From Mogibacterium sp. (lineage in GTDB: Bacteria; Bacillota; Clostridia; Peptostreptococcales; Anaerovoracaceae), in assembly GCA_012840975.1 (NCBI GenBank), contig DUVP01000007.1:1-64000 (forward strand): a stretch of 64,000 bases of DNA, read 5' to 3'. The translations under genes were made by a program, and so were the position numbers. Position 1 is the stretch's first letter. Every line of letters begins with the position of its first letter. This document shows positions 1-10,251 of this stretch, piece after piece. A model generated the notes under the pieces. That model saw only the letters and a program-made list of their open reading frames with translations, did not search any database and had not been told where the DNA came from.

Positions 1-1608
1 CTCAGGCTCAGGCAGGAATATCTGATGGTTGCGGCAGGTATTGAGAATATTATAAGAGATTATAAGGCTCTTTACGGAACCGACCAGTGGTTGAAGTTTC
101 CGGAACGGATCAGTATTCATATCAACGATACCCACCCGACACTCTGTATTCCGGAACTTATACGGGTGTTGCTTGATCAGGAAAATCTGGACTGGGACGA
201 CGCATGGAAAATTACCCTGCAAACCGTTTCATTCACAAATCATACTGTTCTGCCGGAAGCTATGGAAAGCTGGCCGATTAATCACTTCAAGAAACTGCTG
301 CCCCGTGTCTATATGATAATTGAGGAAATTGATCGCCGTTTCCGGGAAAAAATGGAAAAGTCCGGCTGTGCGGATTACGAAACATTACGCAGAACATCCA
401 TTTTATGGGATAACACGATTCGTATGACAAACCTTTCGATTATAGGCAGCCACTCTGTAAACGGTGTTGCCGCCCTGCATACCGATATTTTAAAGAAGGA
501 CGTGTTCTGCGATTTTCATACAATCTATCCGGACCGTTTCAACAATAAGACTAACGGAGTCAGTCACAGAAGATTTATGATTCAATCTAACCCGGCTCTT
601 GCAAGACTTATCACTGATGTAATCGGGGACGAATGGCTCCGCGACTTCAATCAGATTGAAAAGCTTCTGGATTATAAAAACGACTCTTATATGGCAGCAC
701 GCCTCAGGCAGGTTAAAAAAGAAAATAAGCATAGACTTGCGGAATATGTGAAAAAGACCTCCGGAATATCCGTAGATCCGGACTCCGTTTTTGATATTCA
801 AGTTAAACGTATTCACGCATATAAACGCCAGCTTTTGAATGTATTTAAGATTTTGGATCTTTATAATCGAATTAAACAAAACCCGGATCTTGATATCCGT
901 CCTTATACATTTTTCTTTGCCGGAAAGGCTGCACAGGGATATGCTTTTGCGAAAGAAGTCGTTCATCTGATCAATATAGTGGCAAGCCTGGTCAACAACG
1001 ATCCCGTTGTCAGCAAAAAAATCAAGGTGGTATTTGTGGAGAACTTCTGTGTTTCCAATGCTCAGCTGATTTATCCGGCCGCTGATATTTCCGAACAGAT
1101 TTCTACCGCCGGAAAAGAAGCCAGCGGAACCGGAAATATGAAATTTATGATGAACGGTGCTATCACGCTGGGCACACTGGACGGTGCCAACGTGGAAATC
1201 CTTATGCAGGTCGGAAAGGAAAACATGGAAATTTTCGGGCTCACTTCCGAAGAAACATCGCGTTTTACAATGTGTGGAGGATATAACGCCAAAGAAACCG
1301 CTGAAGCGGACTTCAGACTGAAACGGATTACTTCACAACTGGTTGACGGAACTTTGAAGGATAAACACAGAGAATCCATAGGGTTCTGGGGCATTTATGA
1401 TAATCTTCTGAGTAGGGGAGATGAGTATTTTGTATTAAAAGATTTTGACGCTTATATCAAAGCGTTTGAAAATTTAGATCGAATTTACGGAGATGAGGGC
1501 AGATGGGGTGCCATGTCTCTGACCAATATTGCTAAATCCGCTTTTTTCTCAAGCGACCGTACGGTTCGTGAATATGCGGATGAAATCTGGCATGTGGAGC
1601 ATCGATAA
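1..1608 (+). CDS. glgP: Glycogen/starch/maltodextrin phosphorylase, C-terminal part (5' truncated by window edge)
   Basis: Frame open from base 1 (LRLRQEYLMVAAG...); conserved phosphorylase segments incl. IHINDTHPTL, KRIHAYKRQLLN and PLP-site region EASGTGNMKFMMNGA. Confidence 0.97.
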   Translation, partial: LRLRQEYLMVAAGIENIIRDYKALYGTDQWLKFPERISIHINDTHPTLCIPELIRVLLDQENLDWDDAWKITLQTVSFTNHTVLPEAMESWPINHFKKLLPRVYMIIEEIDRRFREKMEKSGCADYETLRRTSILWDNTIRMTNLSIIGSHSVNGVAALHTDILKKDVFCDFHTIYPDRFNNKTNGVSHRRFMIQSNPALARLITDVIGDEWLRDFNQIEKLLDYKNDSYMAARLRQVKKENKHRLAEYVKKTSGISVDPDSVFDIQVKRIHAYKRQLLNVFKILDLYNRIKQNPDLDIRPYTFFFAGKAAQGYAFAKEVVHLINIVASLVNNDPVVSKKIKVVFVENFCVSNAQLIYPAADISEQISTAGKEASGTGNMKFMMNGAITLGTLDGANVEILMQVGKENMEIFGLTSEETSRFTMCGGYNAKETAEADFRLKRITSQLVDGTLKDKHRESIGFWGIYDNLLSRGDEYFVLKDFDAYIKAFENLDRIYGDEGRWGAMSLTNIAKSAFFSSDRTVREYADEIWHVEHR

Positions 1609-1633
1609 CATGCAGTAAAGGGAGGTGCAGCAA

Positions 1634-2767
1634 ATGTCTGGAAAGAAATGTATTGCAATGCTTCTTGCAGGTGGACAGGGCAGCCGTCTCGGCGCTCTGA
1701 CAAAAAATATTGCCAAACCGGCGGTTTCTTTCGCCGGAAAGTACCGGATTATAGATTTCAGTCTTTCCAATTGTGTTAATTCGGCAATCGATACCGTCGG
1801 TGTTTTAACACAGTACAAACCGCTAGTGCTTAATCATTACATCGGAACCGGTGAGGCCTGGGATCTCGACTCTGCGCACGGAGGAGCTCATATTCTTCCG
1901 CCGTACGCGACGGAAACCGGCGGCAGCTGGTATCTGGGAACGGCCAACGCTATTTACAACAATATAGATTTTGTGGATATTTATGATCCTGAACATGTGC
2001 TGATACTTTCCGGAGATCATCTTTACAAAATGAACTACGCAGACATGCTTGAAGAGCATATCGAGCATGACGCGGATCTTACGATTTCCGTATATAATGT
2101 TTCTCTCAAAGAAGCAAGTCGATTCGGCATTATGTCTGTAAACGAGGAGGGTCGTATCTATAAATTTTCGGAAAAACCGAAGAAACCGGACAGCACTCTG
2201 GCCTCAATGGGAATTTATATTTTCAAGTGGTCGATTCTTCGCGAGGCACTGCTGAAAGATCATGAAACAGAAGGGTCCGATCACGATTTCGGAAAAAATA
2301 TTATTCCTGCATTACTGAAAGAAAAAAAGCGTCTGTTTCCATATTATTTTGAGGGTTACTGGAAAGATATCGGAACAATAGAAAGCTATTATGAGGCGCA
2401 AATGGAAATGATTACCAAGGATATCGGACGTCTGATGTTCCGGGAAGGAAGTCAGATTTACTCCAATTCCAACCTATATCCTGCCCACTATATCGGGAAA
2501 AAAGGAAAGGTCAAAACATCCCTGGTCTGTAACGGGTGTGTAGTCGACGGAACTGTGACCCAGTCCAGTCTGGCTTTGTCCGTAATTATCGGAGAGGGAT
2601 CCGTAATCAAAGATTCCGTGCTTCTGCCGGGCGTGCAGATCGGAAAAAACTGCAAAATTACAAAAGCGATTGTTAACGAAGGCGTATCTGTCAAAGACGG
2701 TTCTGTAATCAAAGATCCGGACGGTGGAATTGTAGTAGTAAGCGCCGACAGTGAATGGGCGAGGTGA
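1634..2767 (+). CDS. glgC: Glucose-1-phosphate adenylyltransferase
   Basis: [16 protein letters not shown] nucleotidyltransferase motif, C-terminal left-handed beta-helix hexapeptides; start moved to ATG 1634 because GGAGG lies at 1621-1625 and overlaps the predicted GTG. Confidence 0.95.
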   Translation: MSGKKCIAMLLAGGQGSRLGALTKNIAKPAVSFAGKYRIIDFSLSNCVNSAIDTVGVLTQYKPLVLNHYIGTGEAWDLDSAHGGAHILPPYATETGGSWYLGTANAIYNNIDFVDIYDPEHVLILSGDHLYKMNYADMLEEHIEHDADLTISVYNVSLKEASRFGIMSVNEEGRIYKFSEKPKKPDSTLASMGIYIFKWSILREALLKDHETEGSDHDFGKNIIPALLKEKKRLFPYYFEGYWKDIGTIESYYEAQMEMITKDIGRLMFREGSQIYSNSNLYPAHYIGKKGKVKTSLVCNGCVVDGTVTQSSLALSVIIGEGSVIKDSVLLPGVQIGKNCKITKAIVNEGVSVKDGSVIKDPDGGIVVVSADSEWAR

Positions 2768-2772
2768 TAATT

Positions 2773-3795
2773 ATGAAAAAAACCATTGGACTTATTTCCG
2801 CAAATTATGTCATCGAAGAAATCAATTCGAATATACAGGAGCGTGGTCTGGCAGCCCTGCCTTTCGGTAGTAGGTACCGGTTAATCGATTTTCCGCTTTC
2901 GAACCTGAAAAATTCCGGTGTCGGCTGTGTCGGCATCATTATGCCATTTAACAACCGTGCGCTGATTGACCATATCGGAGCCGGAAAAGCATGGGGATTC
3001 GGACGCAAAACAAACAGCCTGTTTATGCTGCCGGGAAGTGTTTACGGCAGAAAAAACAACGCAGATAAGTTTCTTTTAAGAGATATTATTTTAAATTTCC
3101 GTTTTATCGATTACGATAACGCGGACTATGTAATCCTGTGCGGAGTAAATAAAATCTTTAACATGAATTTTCAGCCTATGATCAAGCAGCATGAACAAAG
3201 CGGTAACGATCTGACTGTTGCTTATACGGTCAAGGACGGAAAGGATATTCCTCTCGATTGTGCAATCATCAATCAGTCTTTTCTGATAGACATTGCCTCC
3301 TGGTACGGAAATCTGGATTTTCTCGGACTCATGAAAATCATTGAAGATTATCTAGACGATGCGGACATCGGCAGATATGAATTTGACAGTGAAGTAATCA
3401 TCATCGAGAATATGCACGACTATCTGAAAGGTAATCTTTCTTTGCTGGAGAACGATGTTCGGGAGAATATCTTCAACCCGGACAACCAGATCTACACAAA
3501 TGTACAAGACAGAGCGCCGACATTTTACGCTCCTTCTTCGAAGGTTCATAACTCACTGATTGCAGCAGGCTGCATGATCGAAGGGGAAGTGGAAAACAGC
3601 GTGATCTTCAGAAGCTCACACATTCATAAAGGCGCGAAGGTAAAAAACTCCGTGCTGATGCAAGACTGCAACGTCAGCGAGGGAGCTTATCTGAATAACT
3701 TTATTTGTGATAAAAGAGTACATGTTATGAAAAATGTACGTGTGGAAGGCACGATGGAGACTCCATACTATGTGCAGAAAGGACAGATTATTTGA
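2773..3795 (+). CDS. glgD: Glucose-1-phosphate adenylyltransferase regulatory subunit GlgD
   Basis: GlgC-like paralogue with degenerate N-terminal motif directly following glgC; ATG 2773 preceded by GAGGTGATAATT. Confidence 0.93.
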   Translation: MKKTIGLISANYVIEEINSNIQERGLAALPFGSRYRLIDFPLSNLKNSGVGCVGIIMPFNNRALIDHIGAGKAWGFGRKTNSLFMLPGSVYGRKNNADKFLLRDIILNFRFIDYDNADYVILCGVNKIFNMNFQPMIKQHEQSGNDLTVAYTVKDGKDIPLDCAIINQSFLIDIASWYGNLDFLGLMKIIEDYLDDADIGRYEFDSEVIIIENMHDYLKGNLSLLENDVRENIFNPDNQIYTNVQDRAPTFYAPSSKVHNSLIAAGCMIEGEVENSVIFRSSHIHKGAKVKNSVLMQDCNVSEGAYLNNFICDKRVHVMKNVRVEGTMETPYYVQKGQII

Positions 3796-5210
3796 CAAAA
3801 ATATTATTTACAGCCTTTGAGGCAGCTCCTTTTGTAAAAACCGGCGGTTTAGGGGATGTGGCAGGATCGCTTCCTGCAGCAGTTTCCTCTTCAGTTTTTG
3901 ATGTCCGGGTTGTATTGCCGAAGCTTTCCGCTATTCCTGAAAGATATGTGAAGAAGATGGAATTTGTAACCACTTTTTCAGTACCTTTAGGATGGCGTAA
4001 TCAGTACTGCGGTCTGTTTCGTTTAAAGCATAAAGGCATTTTATATTACTTTTTAGATAACGAATATTACTTTAAGCGGGATAAGGTATACGGGGAGTTC
4101 GATGATGGTGAACGAGTCGCCTTTTTCTCCAAAGCCGTTCTGGAATTCATCCTGTCTGCAGAAGAATTTATTCCGGATATTATACACTGCAATGACTGGC
4201 ACACCGCACTTGTTCCTGTCCTGTTAAGAGAACAGTATATGAAAATTCCGGAATTTACACGAATCAAAACTGTATTTACGATCCATAACCTGAAATTTCA
4301 GGGGAAATTTTCAAAATTTGTGATCGGAGACATTTGTGGTCTTGCCAAAACACCGGCAGCCGCTCAACTTTTAAGTGATAAGCATACGGCAAACTATCTT
4401 CAGGGTGCGGTAATTTATTGCGATCGGATTACAACAGTCAGTCCGACCTATGCGGAAGAAATCCGTATGCCGTATTACGGAGAAGGCTTAGATAGACTCT
4501 TTAACAGGCGAAAAGATGATTTGTCCGGAATTTTAAACGGAATAGATTACAGAGTCTGGAATCCGGCAAAAGATAAGAAAATACCGGTGAACTATGATGC
4601 TTCGACTCTTGCAAAAAAGCATGAGAACAAGCTTGTTTTGCAAAAGGAACTGGGACTTGAGGTCAAAAAAGAGATTCCGCTTTTTATAATCATCAGTCGT
4701 CTGACTGAGCAAAAAGGCCTGGATCTGGTCAACTACCTGCTGCCGAAATTTCAGCAGCGTTCCATGCAGCTTGCTGTTTTAGGCACCGGTGATAAAAAAT
4801 ATGAGAACACCTTTTTACATTACGCCGGTATTGATTCAAAAAAATTTTCCGCAACTATTAGCTTTAATAACGACCTTGCTCATCGTATGTATGCCGGTGC
4901 TGACGTGCTCCTGATGCCTTCCAGATTTGAGCCGTGCGGTCTTACACAGATGATCGCTATGCGTTACGGAACTCTTCCTCTTGTGCGTGAGACGGGAGGA
5001 CTGAAGGATACTGTTCATGTAAATAACGGCTTCTCTTTCCTTACCTTTAATGCACAGGATATGCTCTATGCTGTTGATTGTGCTTTAGACATATGGTTCA
5101 ATCGTAAACGTCGATGGAGAACCATGCAAAAAGAAGCGATGGCAGAAGATTTTTCCTGGAAAGCCTCTGCCAGAGAATACCGAAAGTTATATAGTGAACT
5201 CATGACATAA
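3792..5210 (+). CDS. glgA: Glycogen synthase (ADP-glucose type, GT5)
   Basis: N-terminal KTGGLGDVAGSLP motif, C-terminal PSRFEPCGLTQMIAMRYG; TTG start overlaps glgD stop by 4 nt. Confidence 0.95.
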   Translation: MTKILFTAFEAAPFVKTGGLGDVAGSLPAAVSSSVFDVRVVLPKLSAIPERYVKKMEFVTTFSVPLGWRNQYCGLFRLKHKGILYYFLDNEYYFKRDKVYGEFDDGERVAFFSKAVLEFILSAEEFIPDIIHCNDWHTALVPVLLREQYMKIPEFTRIKTVFTIHNLKFQGKFSKFVIGDICGLAKTPAAAQLLSDKHTANYLQGAVIYCDRITTVSPTYAEEIRMPYYGEGLDRLFNRRKDDLSGILNGIDYRVWNPAKDKKIPVNYDASTLAKKHENKLVLQKELGLEVKKEIPLFIIISRLTEQKGLDLVNYLLPKFQQRSMQLAVLGTGDKKYENTFLHYAGIDSKKFSATISFNNDLAHRMYAGADVLLMPSRFEPCGLTQMIAMRYGTLPLVRETGGLKDTVHVNNGFSFLTFNAQDMLYAVDCALDIWFNRKRRWRTMQKEAMAEDFSWKASAREYRKLYSELMT

Positions 5211-5251
5211 GCTGTTCTGATCACATAACACTTTGAAAAGAGGTAATCAGT

Positions 5252-8200
5252 ATGCAGATTTATCATAATTCTCAAAATCTCAGATATCGTCAACCGTTCG
5301 GTGCGGTGACCTGTGGAGAAACAGTTACATTAAATATATATGCGCCGGGATGTGAGGGGGCTTCTGTCCGTTTCTGGCAGGATCAAAGCGGTGAAACCAT
5401 GATTCCGATGAACAGAAGTGCTGCCCTGTTTTCGGCAAAGATTAAGATGCCGGAGAATCCTTGTATTCTCTGGTATTTTTTTGTTTTAAATTACGGTAAT
5501 AAGGTGGTCTGCTATGGAAACAACCCGGAATCCTTAGGAGGCGAAGGTTGTGTATATGAAGGCAGTCAGCCTCCGTCATTTCAAATTACGGTACACAATT
5601 CTTTTAAGACACCTTCCTGGTACAAGAACGGATTAGTCTATCAGATCTTTCCGGATCGATTTGCCCGGGGTGCGGATTTCGGAGAAAGAAAAGCCGCAGC
5701 ACAGCTTCCTGAAGGATGGCAGGGAGCTTCCCGTTTTTTCGAGGAAGACTGGCATACTCTTCCGTATTACATAAAAAATGATGACGGAGCAGTCACGGAT
5801 TGGCAGTTTTTCGGTGGAACGTTAAACGGCATTCGGGAAAAAATTCCTTATCTGAAATCATTGGGCGTTACCGCTCTTTACTTGAATCCGATTTTCCGGG
5901 CCTCATCAAATCATCGTTATGATACTGCTGACTACATGCAGGTGGATCCTCTCTTAGGAGATAACGAAATATTTCAAAGGCTGGCCGAAGAATGCCGCAA
6001 ACACGATATTCGTATTATTCTTGATGGCGTCTTCAGTCATACCGGAGCGGACAGCCTGTACTTTGATAAATTTGAAAATTATAAAAACTTTGTAATAAAA
6101 AAGCCGGAGGATCCTAAAGAAACCGGAGCCTGGCTTAGTGAAGACTCCAAATACAGAAACTGGTATCGTTTCAAGGAGGAGGCTCCCGGCTACGAGTGCT
6201 GGTGGGGTGTAACGGATCTTCCGAATGTCGAAGAGATGGATCCTTCTTATGACAGGTATATCTGTGGTCCGGAAGGAGTTTTGGAAAACTGGATGGATCT
6301 GGGAGCTTCCGGATTCCGCCTGGATGTCGCGGATGAACTGCCGGATTCCTTCATCAGAAATATTCGTGACACGTTAAAGAGAAAAGATTCCGATAATCTT
6401 TTGATCGGAGAAGTCTGGGAAGATGCCAGCAACAAATACAGCTACGGCCAACTGCGTCGTTACTTTGCGGGTGACGAGCTTGACGGAACCATGAACTATC
6501 CGTTCCGAGACAATGCAATCAACTATTGCATCGGAAAAGAAAGTGCGGAAATGTTCTGCAGAAAAATGCGCAGTCTGCAGGAAAATTATCCTGCCGAGGC
6601 ATTTTACGGTTCTTTGAATATTGTCGGCGGGCATGATTGCGAACGGATACTGTCCGTGCTGGGAAGCTATACTCGTGCAAAAGAAGACCATTATAGACAT
6701 GACGGACGTTTTATACCACAAGGTGCAGCAATTGATCTGAATGGTGATCAGTATGCACAGGCAAAAGCCAGATTGAAAATGCTCTCCTCTCTGCAGTATA
6801 CAATGCCGGGTGTTCCTTGCGTCTATTATGGAGATGAAGTCGGTGTGCAGGGAAGCAAAGATCCGGATAACCGCCGTACCTATCCATGGGAACGGGAGGA
6901 TCAGGACCTCCTCTACCATTACCGGATGCTGGGCCTAATCTATCAATCGCATCCTGTGTTAAAGGACGGAGCCTTTGAAATACTGGATAAGGAAGGTTGT
7001 CTCTTTGTGATCCGTGCAAACGAAGAAGAAACAATTCTTACCATCGTGAATCCGACCTTTGAGAAAAAGGTTTTTTCCGAAACATTTAAAACGCTGTTCA
7101 GCAGCACTTATAAAAACAGAAAATTCGTATACGGATTGGAACTTCTGAAGTCGGAAGAAATCACGATAACGGAAACTGCACTGGAAACGTCCGTAGAACC
7201 GTTATCCTCTCAAATTATTCTGTTAAAAGAAGAAATCCCTGAGCGGCTTGTTCTGCCGGCAGCTTCCGGAATTTTATGCCACTTGAGCTCCCTGCCTGAA
7301 ATTGAAAACAAAGAGAATCCGAACCAAACGGACAAGACCGACAAACCGGACAATCAGATTCGTTTCGCCGGTGCTCTCGGCAAGCGCGGCCGTGCCTTTG
7401 TCGACTGGCTTGCGGAAAGCGGCTTTAAACTTTGGCAGATTCTTCCTGTCAATCCGGCAGGTGCCGGTAATTCGCCTTACTTCAGTCCTTGTGTTTTTGC
7501 CGGAGAAACACGCTATATTGATCCTGATGAACTGCCGGATGAGAACGGTTTTGATGAATTTTGCTTTGACAATCAATATTGGCTTTCCGACTGGGCCGAA
7601 TATGTTATTGAAAACAACTACATGAACTATGTAACCTGCCATAAAAACGGCTTGAAAGAAACAATGCTTCATGATATCCGGTATGATCAGTATGTATTCT
7701 TCACTCAGTTAAAGAAGCTGAAAGAATACGCGAACAGCAAAGGCATTGCGCTTATCGGAGATCTGGCGATTTATGCTACTCCGCAGAGTGCGGATTTAAA
7801 AGCTCATCCTGAATATTTTCAGGTAGATGAAAATGGCCGACTGCTGAATACAGGAGGAGTTCCGCCGGATTATTTTTCCGAAACAGGACAGAATTGGTCG
7901 AATCCTTTATATAACTGGAAAGCAATGGAAAAAGATGACTATGAATGGTGGTATCAAAGATTCCGCCTGGCAATAAAATGTTTTGATTATATCCGGTTGG
8001 ATCATTTCCGCAGCTTTTCCGCATACTACGCAATTCCGGAGGGAGAGCTCCCTAAAGAGGGATCCTGGCAACAGGGTCCGGGCATGAAGTTCTTTTACCG
8101 TATGAAAGAACGGCTCAAAGATCTCCCGATTATTGCCGAAGACCTGGGACTGTTGGACAGCGATGTTTTCAATCTTCTGAAACTAAGCGGTTTTCCCGGA

Positions 8201-8524
8201 ATGAATATCTGGCAGTTCAGTGCGGAAGAAATGAAAGCAATGAATAAAAAGGAGGCACAAAGCCGCGTGTTCTATTCCGGAACTCACGATAACCAAACGC
8301 TTGTCGGATGGTGTGCTGATAATTATCCGGAAGCGGATCCGAAAGAAAAAGCTCATGCAATTATAGAAGAGCTTATGAATTCCGAAGCTCCCTGGGTTAT
8401 CTTCCAGCTACAGGATATTCTTCTTCTGGATGATTCCGCACGAATTAATATTCCGGGCACAGTCGGTAACAACTGGCTTTGGCATTGCACAGAGCCTCTG
8501 CCGGAGATTCGGATGTTCCGTTGA
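5252..8524 (+). CDS. Fused GH13 alpha-amylase/glycogen-debranching-type domain + GH77 4-alpha-glucanotransferase (MalQ-like)
   Basis: N-terminal GH13 motifs (DGVFSHTG, GFRLDVADELP, GGHDCERI) followed in the same ORF by MalQ motifs (FKLWQILPVNPAGAGNSPY, FDYIRLDHFRSFSAYYAIP, IIAEDLGLL). Confidence 0.93.
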   Translation: MQIYHNSQNLRYRQPFGAVTCGETVTLNIYAPGCEGASVRFWQDQSGETMIPMNRSAALFSAKIKMPENPCILWYFFVLNYGNKVVCYGNNPESLGGEGCVYEGSQPPSFQITVHNSFKTPSWYKNGLVYQIFPDRFARGADFGERKAAAQLPEGWQGASRFFEEDWHTLPYYIKNDDGAVTDWQFFGGTLNGIREKIPYLKSLGVTALYLNPIFRASSNHRYDTADYMQVDPLLGDNEIFQRLAEECRKHDIRIILDGVFSHTGADSLYFDKFENYKNFVIKKPEDPKETGAWLSEDSKYRNWYRFKEEAPGYECWWGVTDLPNVEEMDPSYDRYICGPEGVLENWMDLGASGFRLDVADELPDSFIRNIRDTLKRKDSDNLLIGEVWEDASNKYSYGQLRRYFAGDELDGTMNYPFRDNAINYCIGKESAEMFCRKMRSLQENYPAEAFYGSLNIVGGHDCERILSVLGSYTRAKEDHYRHDGRFIPQGAAIDLNGDQYAQAKARLKMLSSLQYTMPGVPCVYYGDEVGVQGSKDPDNRRTYPWEREDQDLLYHYRMLGLIYQSHPVLKDGAFEILDKEGCLFVIRANEEETILTIVNPTFEKKVFSETFKTLFSSTYKNRKFVYGLELLKSEEITITETALETSVEPLSSQIILLKEEIPERLVLPAASGILCHLSSLPEIENKENPNQTDKTDKPDNQIRFAGALGKRGRAFVDWLAESGFKLWQILPVNPAGAGNSPYFSPCVFAGETRYIDPDELPDENGFDEFCFDNQYWLSDWAEYVIENNYMNYVTCHKNGLKETMLHDIRYDQYVFFTQLKKLKEYANSKGIALIGDLAIYATPQSADLKAHPEYFQVDENGRLLNTGGVPPDYFSETGQNWSNPLYNWKAMEKDDYEWWYQRFRLAIKCFDYIRLDHFRSFSAYYAIPEGELPKEGSWQQGPGMKFFYRMKERLKDLPIIAEDLGLLDSDVFNLLKLSGFPGMNIWQFSAEEMKAMNKKEAQSRVFYSGTHDNQTLVGWCADNYPEADPKEKAHAIIEELMNSEAPWVIFQLQDILLLDDSARINIPGTVGNNWLWHCTEPLPEIRMFR

Positions 8525-8525
8525 T

Positions 8526-8565
8526 CCCGCAAAATATTCACTTTTGTATACTTCATTTTTGCGGG
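8526..8565. other. Inverted repeat/hairpin after glycogen operon (possible transcription stop)
   Basis: CCCGCAAAA ... TTTTTGCGGG arms; no T-tract after the right arm. Confidence 0.4.
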
Positions 8566-8691
8566 AAGAAAAACCCGTGGCTTTCTCAAGGATATAATAT
8601 CTTTACAAGTCTTTATAAATATTTTATGTATAAATAAACATGTTATTGGCAGTTGTAAACAACGATTAAAAAGAATGATATTAGGTGAAAA

Positions 8692-10236
8692 GTGTTTAAA
8701 AATGATAATGCGCCACCAAAGGCGAGGTTGAAAATAATACCGGTTCTCTTCATAGCCGGCTTTTTTATAGTTCAAATACTGGCTTATTTTCTGATTTTTA
8801 TAAGAAGTTTTGAATTTACAGAGATAACTATTACTTCATGGTTGTTAGTGTCTTTGCTGTTTGCTATCTATATAGTAAATACCGAGGAGGATTCAAATAT
8901 TAAAATTTCCTGGGTATTACTTGCTCTGATATTTCCGGTATTTGGATTGCTGTTATATATTTATCTGCATCTATTACCCGGACGGAGAACAGTTTCGAAG
9001 CTTATAAGAAATCGAAAAGAAATTGCAAAACCTTACAATCTGCAAAATGAAGACGTCTTATACAACCTGGGGCAGCTGGATAAAAGAAAAAAACAGACTG
9101 CGGATTATCTTTACAAATTAGGTTTTCCTGTGTTTTCAAATACTGAAGTTAAATATTATGAGCTGGGAGAAGACTTATTTCAAGATTTGTTTGAAGATTT
9201 GAAAAAGGCTGAAGACTTTATTTTTATGGAGTTTTTTATACTGTCTCCCGGACAAGTTTTAGATAAGGTCATTGAAATTTTATCTGTAAAAGTCAAAGAA
9301 GGAGTAAAAGTAAAACTTCTCTATGATGGCACAAATATGTTTTTCCTGCCAAAAAAAGTGATTAAAAGATTACAGGAAGCGGGGGTTGAATGCAAGGCCT
9401 ATTCTCCTTTAAATGCAATTTTATCGACAGTACACAATAACAGGGATCACAGAAAAATATTGGTGATAGATAATAAGGTAGCCTATACCGGCGGTATAAA
9501 CTTGGCGGATGAATATGCCAATATATATGAAAAGCACGGTCACTGGGTGGATACAGGGGTCAGACTGGAAGGGGAAGCGGTTAAATCCTTCACCTTGATG
9601 GTAATAGAGCTTTGGAATCTGACAAATACCGGTGACAGCCATCCGGAGTATTTGAGGACAAATCATTCTGTGAAAATCGACAGACCTTCTTTTTGTATAC
9701 CATTTTCGGAAAATCCACATGACAAGGATTTTGTGGGAGAAACATTATATATCGATATAATTAATAAGGCGAAAGATTATGTTTATATAACATCTCCTTA
9801 TTTGACTATCTCTGAAAGGATGGCAAGTGCTTTGAAAATGGCTGCTGAAATGGGTGCAGACGTAAAATTAATCTTTCCTCGCATAGGAGATAAAATGGGT
9901 GTTCCCTTGATGGTAGGTAGAAGCTATTATGAGGAGCTTTCTAAAAGAGGGGTTAAAATTTATGAGTATGAGCCGGGATTTGTCCACGCCAAAACTTTGG
10001 TGTCCGATAACACTACCAGCTTAGTTGGAACTATAAACATGGACTACAGAAGCTTTTATCTACATTATGAGAATGCAGTTCTGTTCTATGATGAAAAGTT
10101 AGCCGGACAAATAAAGAGCCATTGGGATAGAATTTTGGAAAAATGCATACTGATTACAAAAGAAGAATATAGAAATTTCAGTTTGCCTAGCAGAATCATA
10201 GGCAGAGTTTTGAGGCTTTTTGCCCCTTTAATGTAG
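8692..10236 (+). CDS. cls: Cardiolipin synthase (two PLD domains)
   Basis: Two HKD-type motifs (HRKILVIDNKVAYTGGINLADEY; HAKTLVSDNTTSLVGTINMDYRS), N-terminal TM segments; GTG start. Confidence 0.94.
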   Translation: MFKNDNAPPKARLKIIPVLFIAGFFIVQILAYFLIFIRSFEFTEITITSWLLVSLLFAIYIVNTEEDSNIKISWVLLALIFPVFGLLLYIYLHLLPGRRTVSKLIRNRKEIAKPYNLQNEDVLYNLGQLDKRKKQTADYLYKLGFPVFSNTEVKYYELGEDLFQDLFEDLKKAEDFIFMEFFILSPGQVLDKVIEILSVKVKEGVKVKLLYDGTNMFFLPKKVIKRLQEAGVECKAYSPLNAILSTVHNNRDHRKILVIDNKVAYTGGINLADEYANIYEKHGHWVDTGVRLEGEAVKSFTLMVIELWNLTNTGDSHPEYLRTNHSVKIDRPSFCIPFSENPHDKDFVGETLYIDIINKAKDYVYITSPYLTISERMASALKMAAEMGADVKLIFPRIGDKMGVPLMVGRSYYEELSKRGVKIYEYEPGFVHAKTLVSDNTTSLVGTINMDYRSFYLHYENAVLFYDEKLAGQIKSHWDRILEKCILITKEEYRNFSLPSRIIGRVLRLFAPLM

Positions 10237-10251
10237 ACGCAGGAGATTCTA

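Noticed and set aside
490-966. Minus-strand ORF (158 aa) in glgP
   Set aside because: Antisense to highly conserved phosphorylase sequence; composition not protein-like.
6374-6919. Long minus-strand ORF (181 aa) inside the GH13/GH77 gene
   Set aside because: Shadow ORF opposite clear catalytic motifs, no RBS or recognisable domain.
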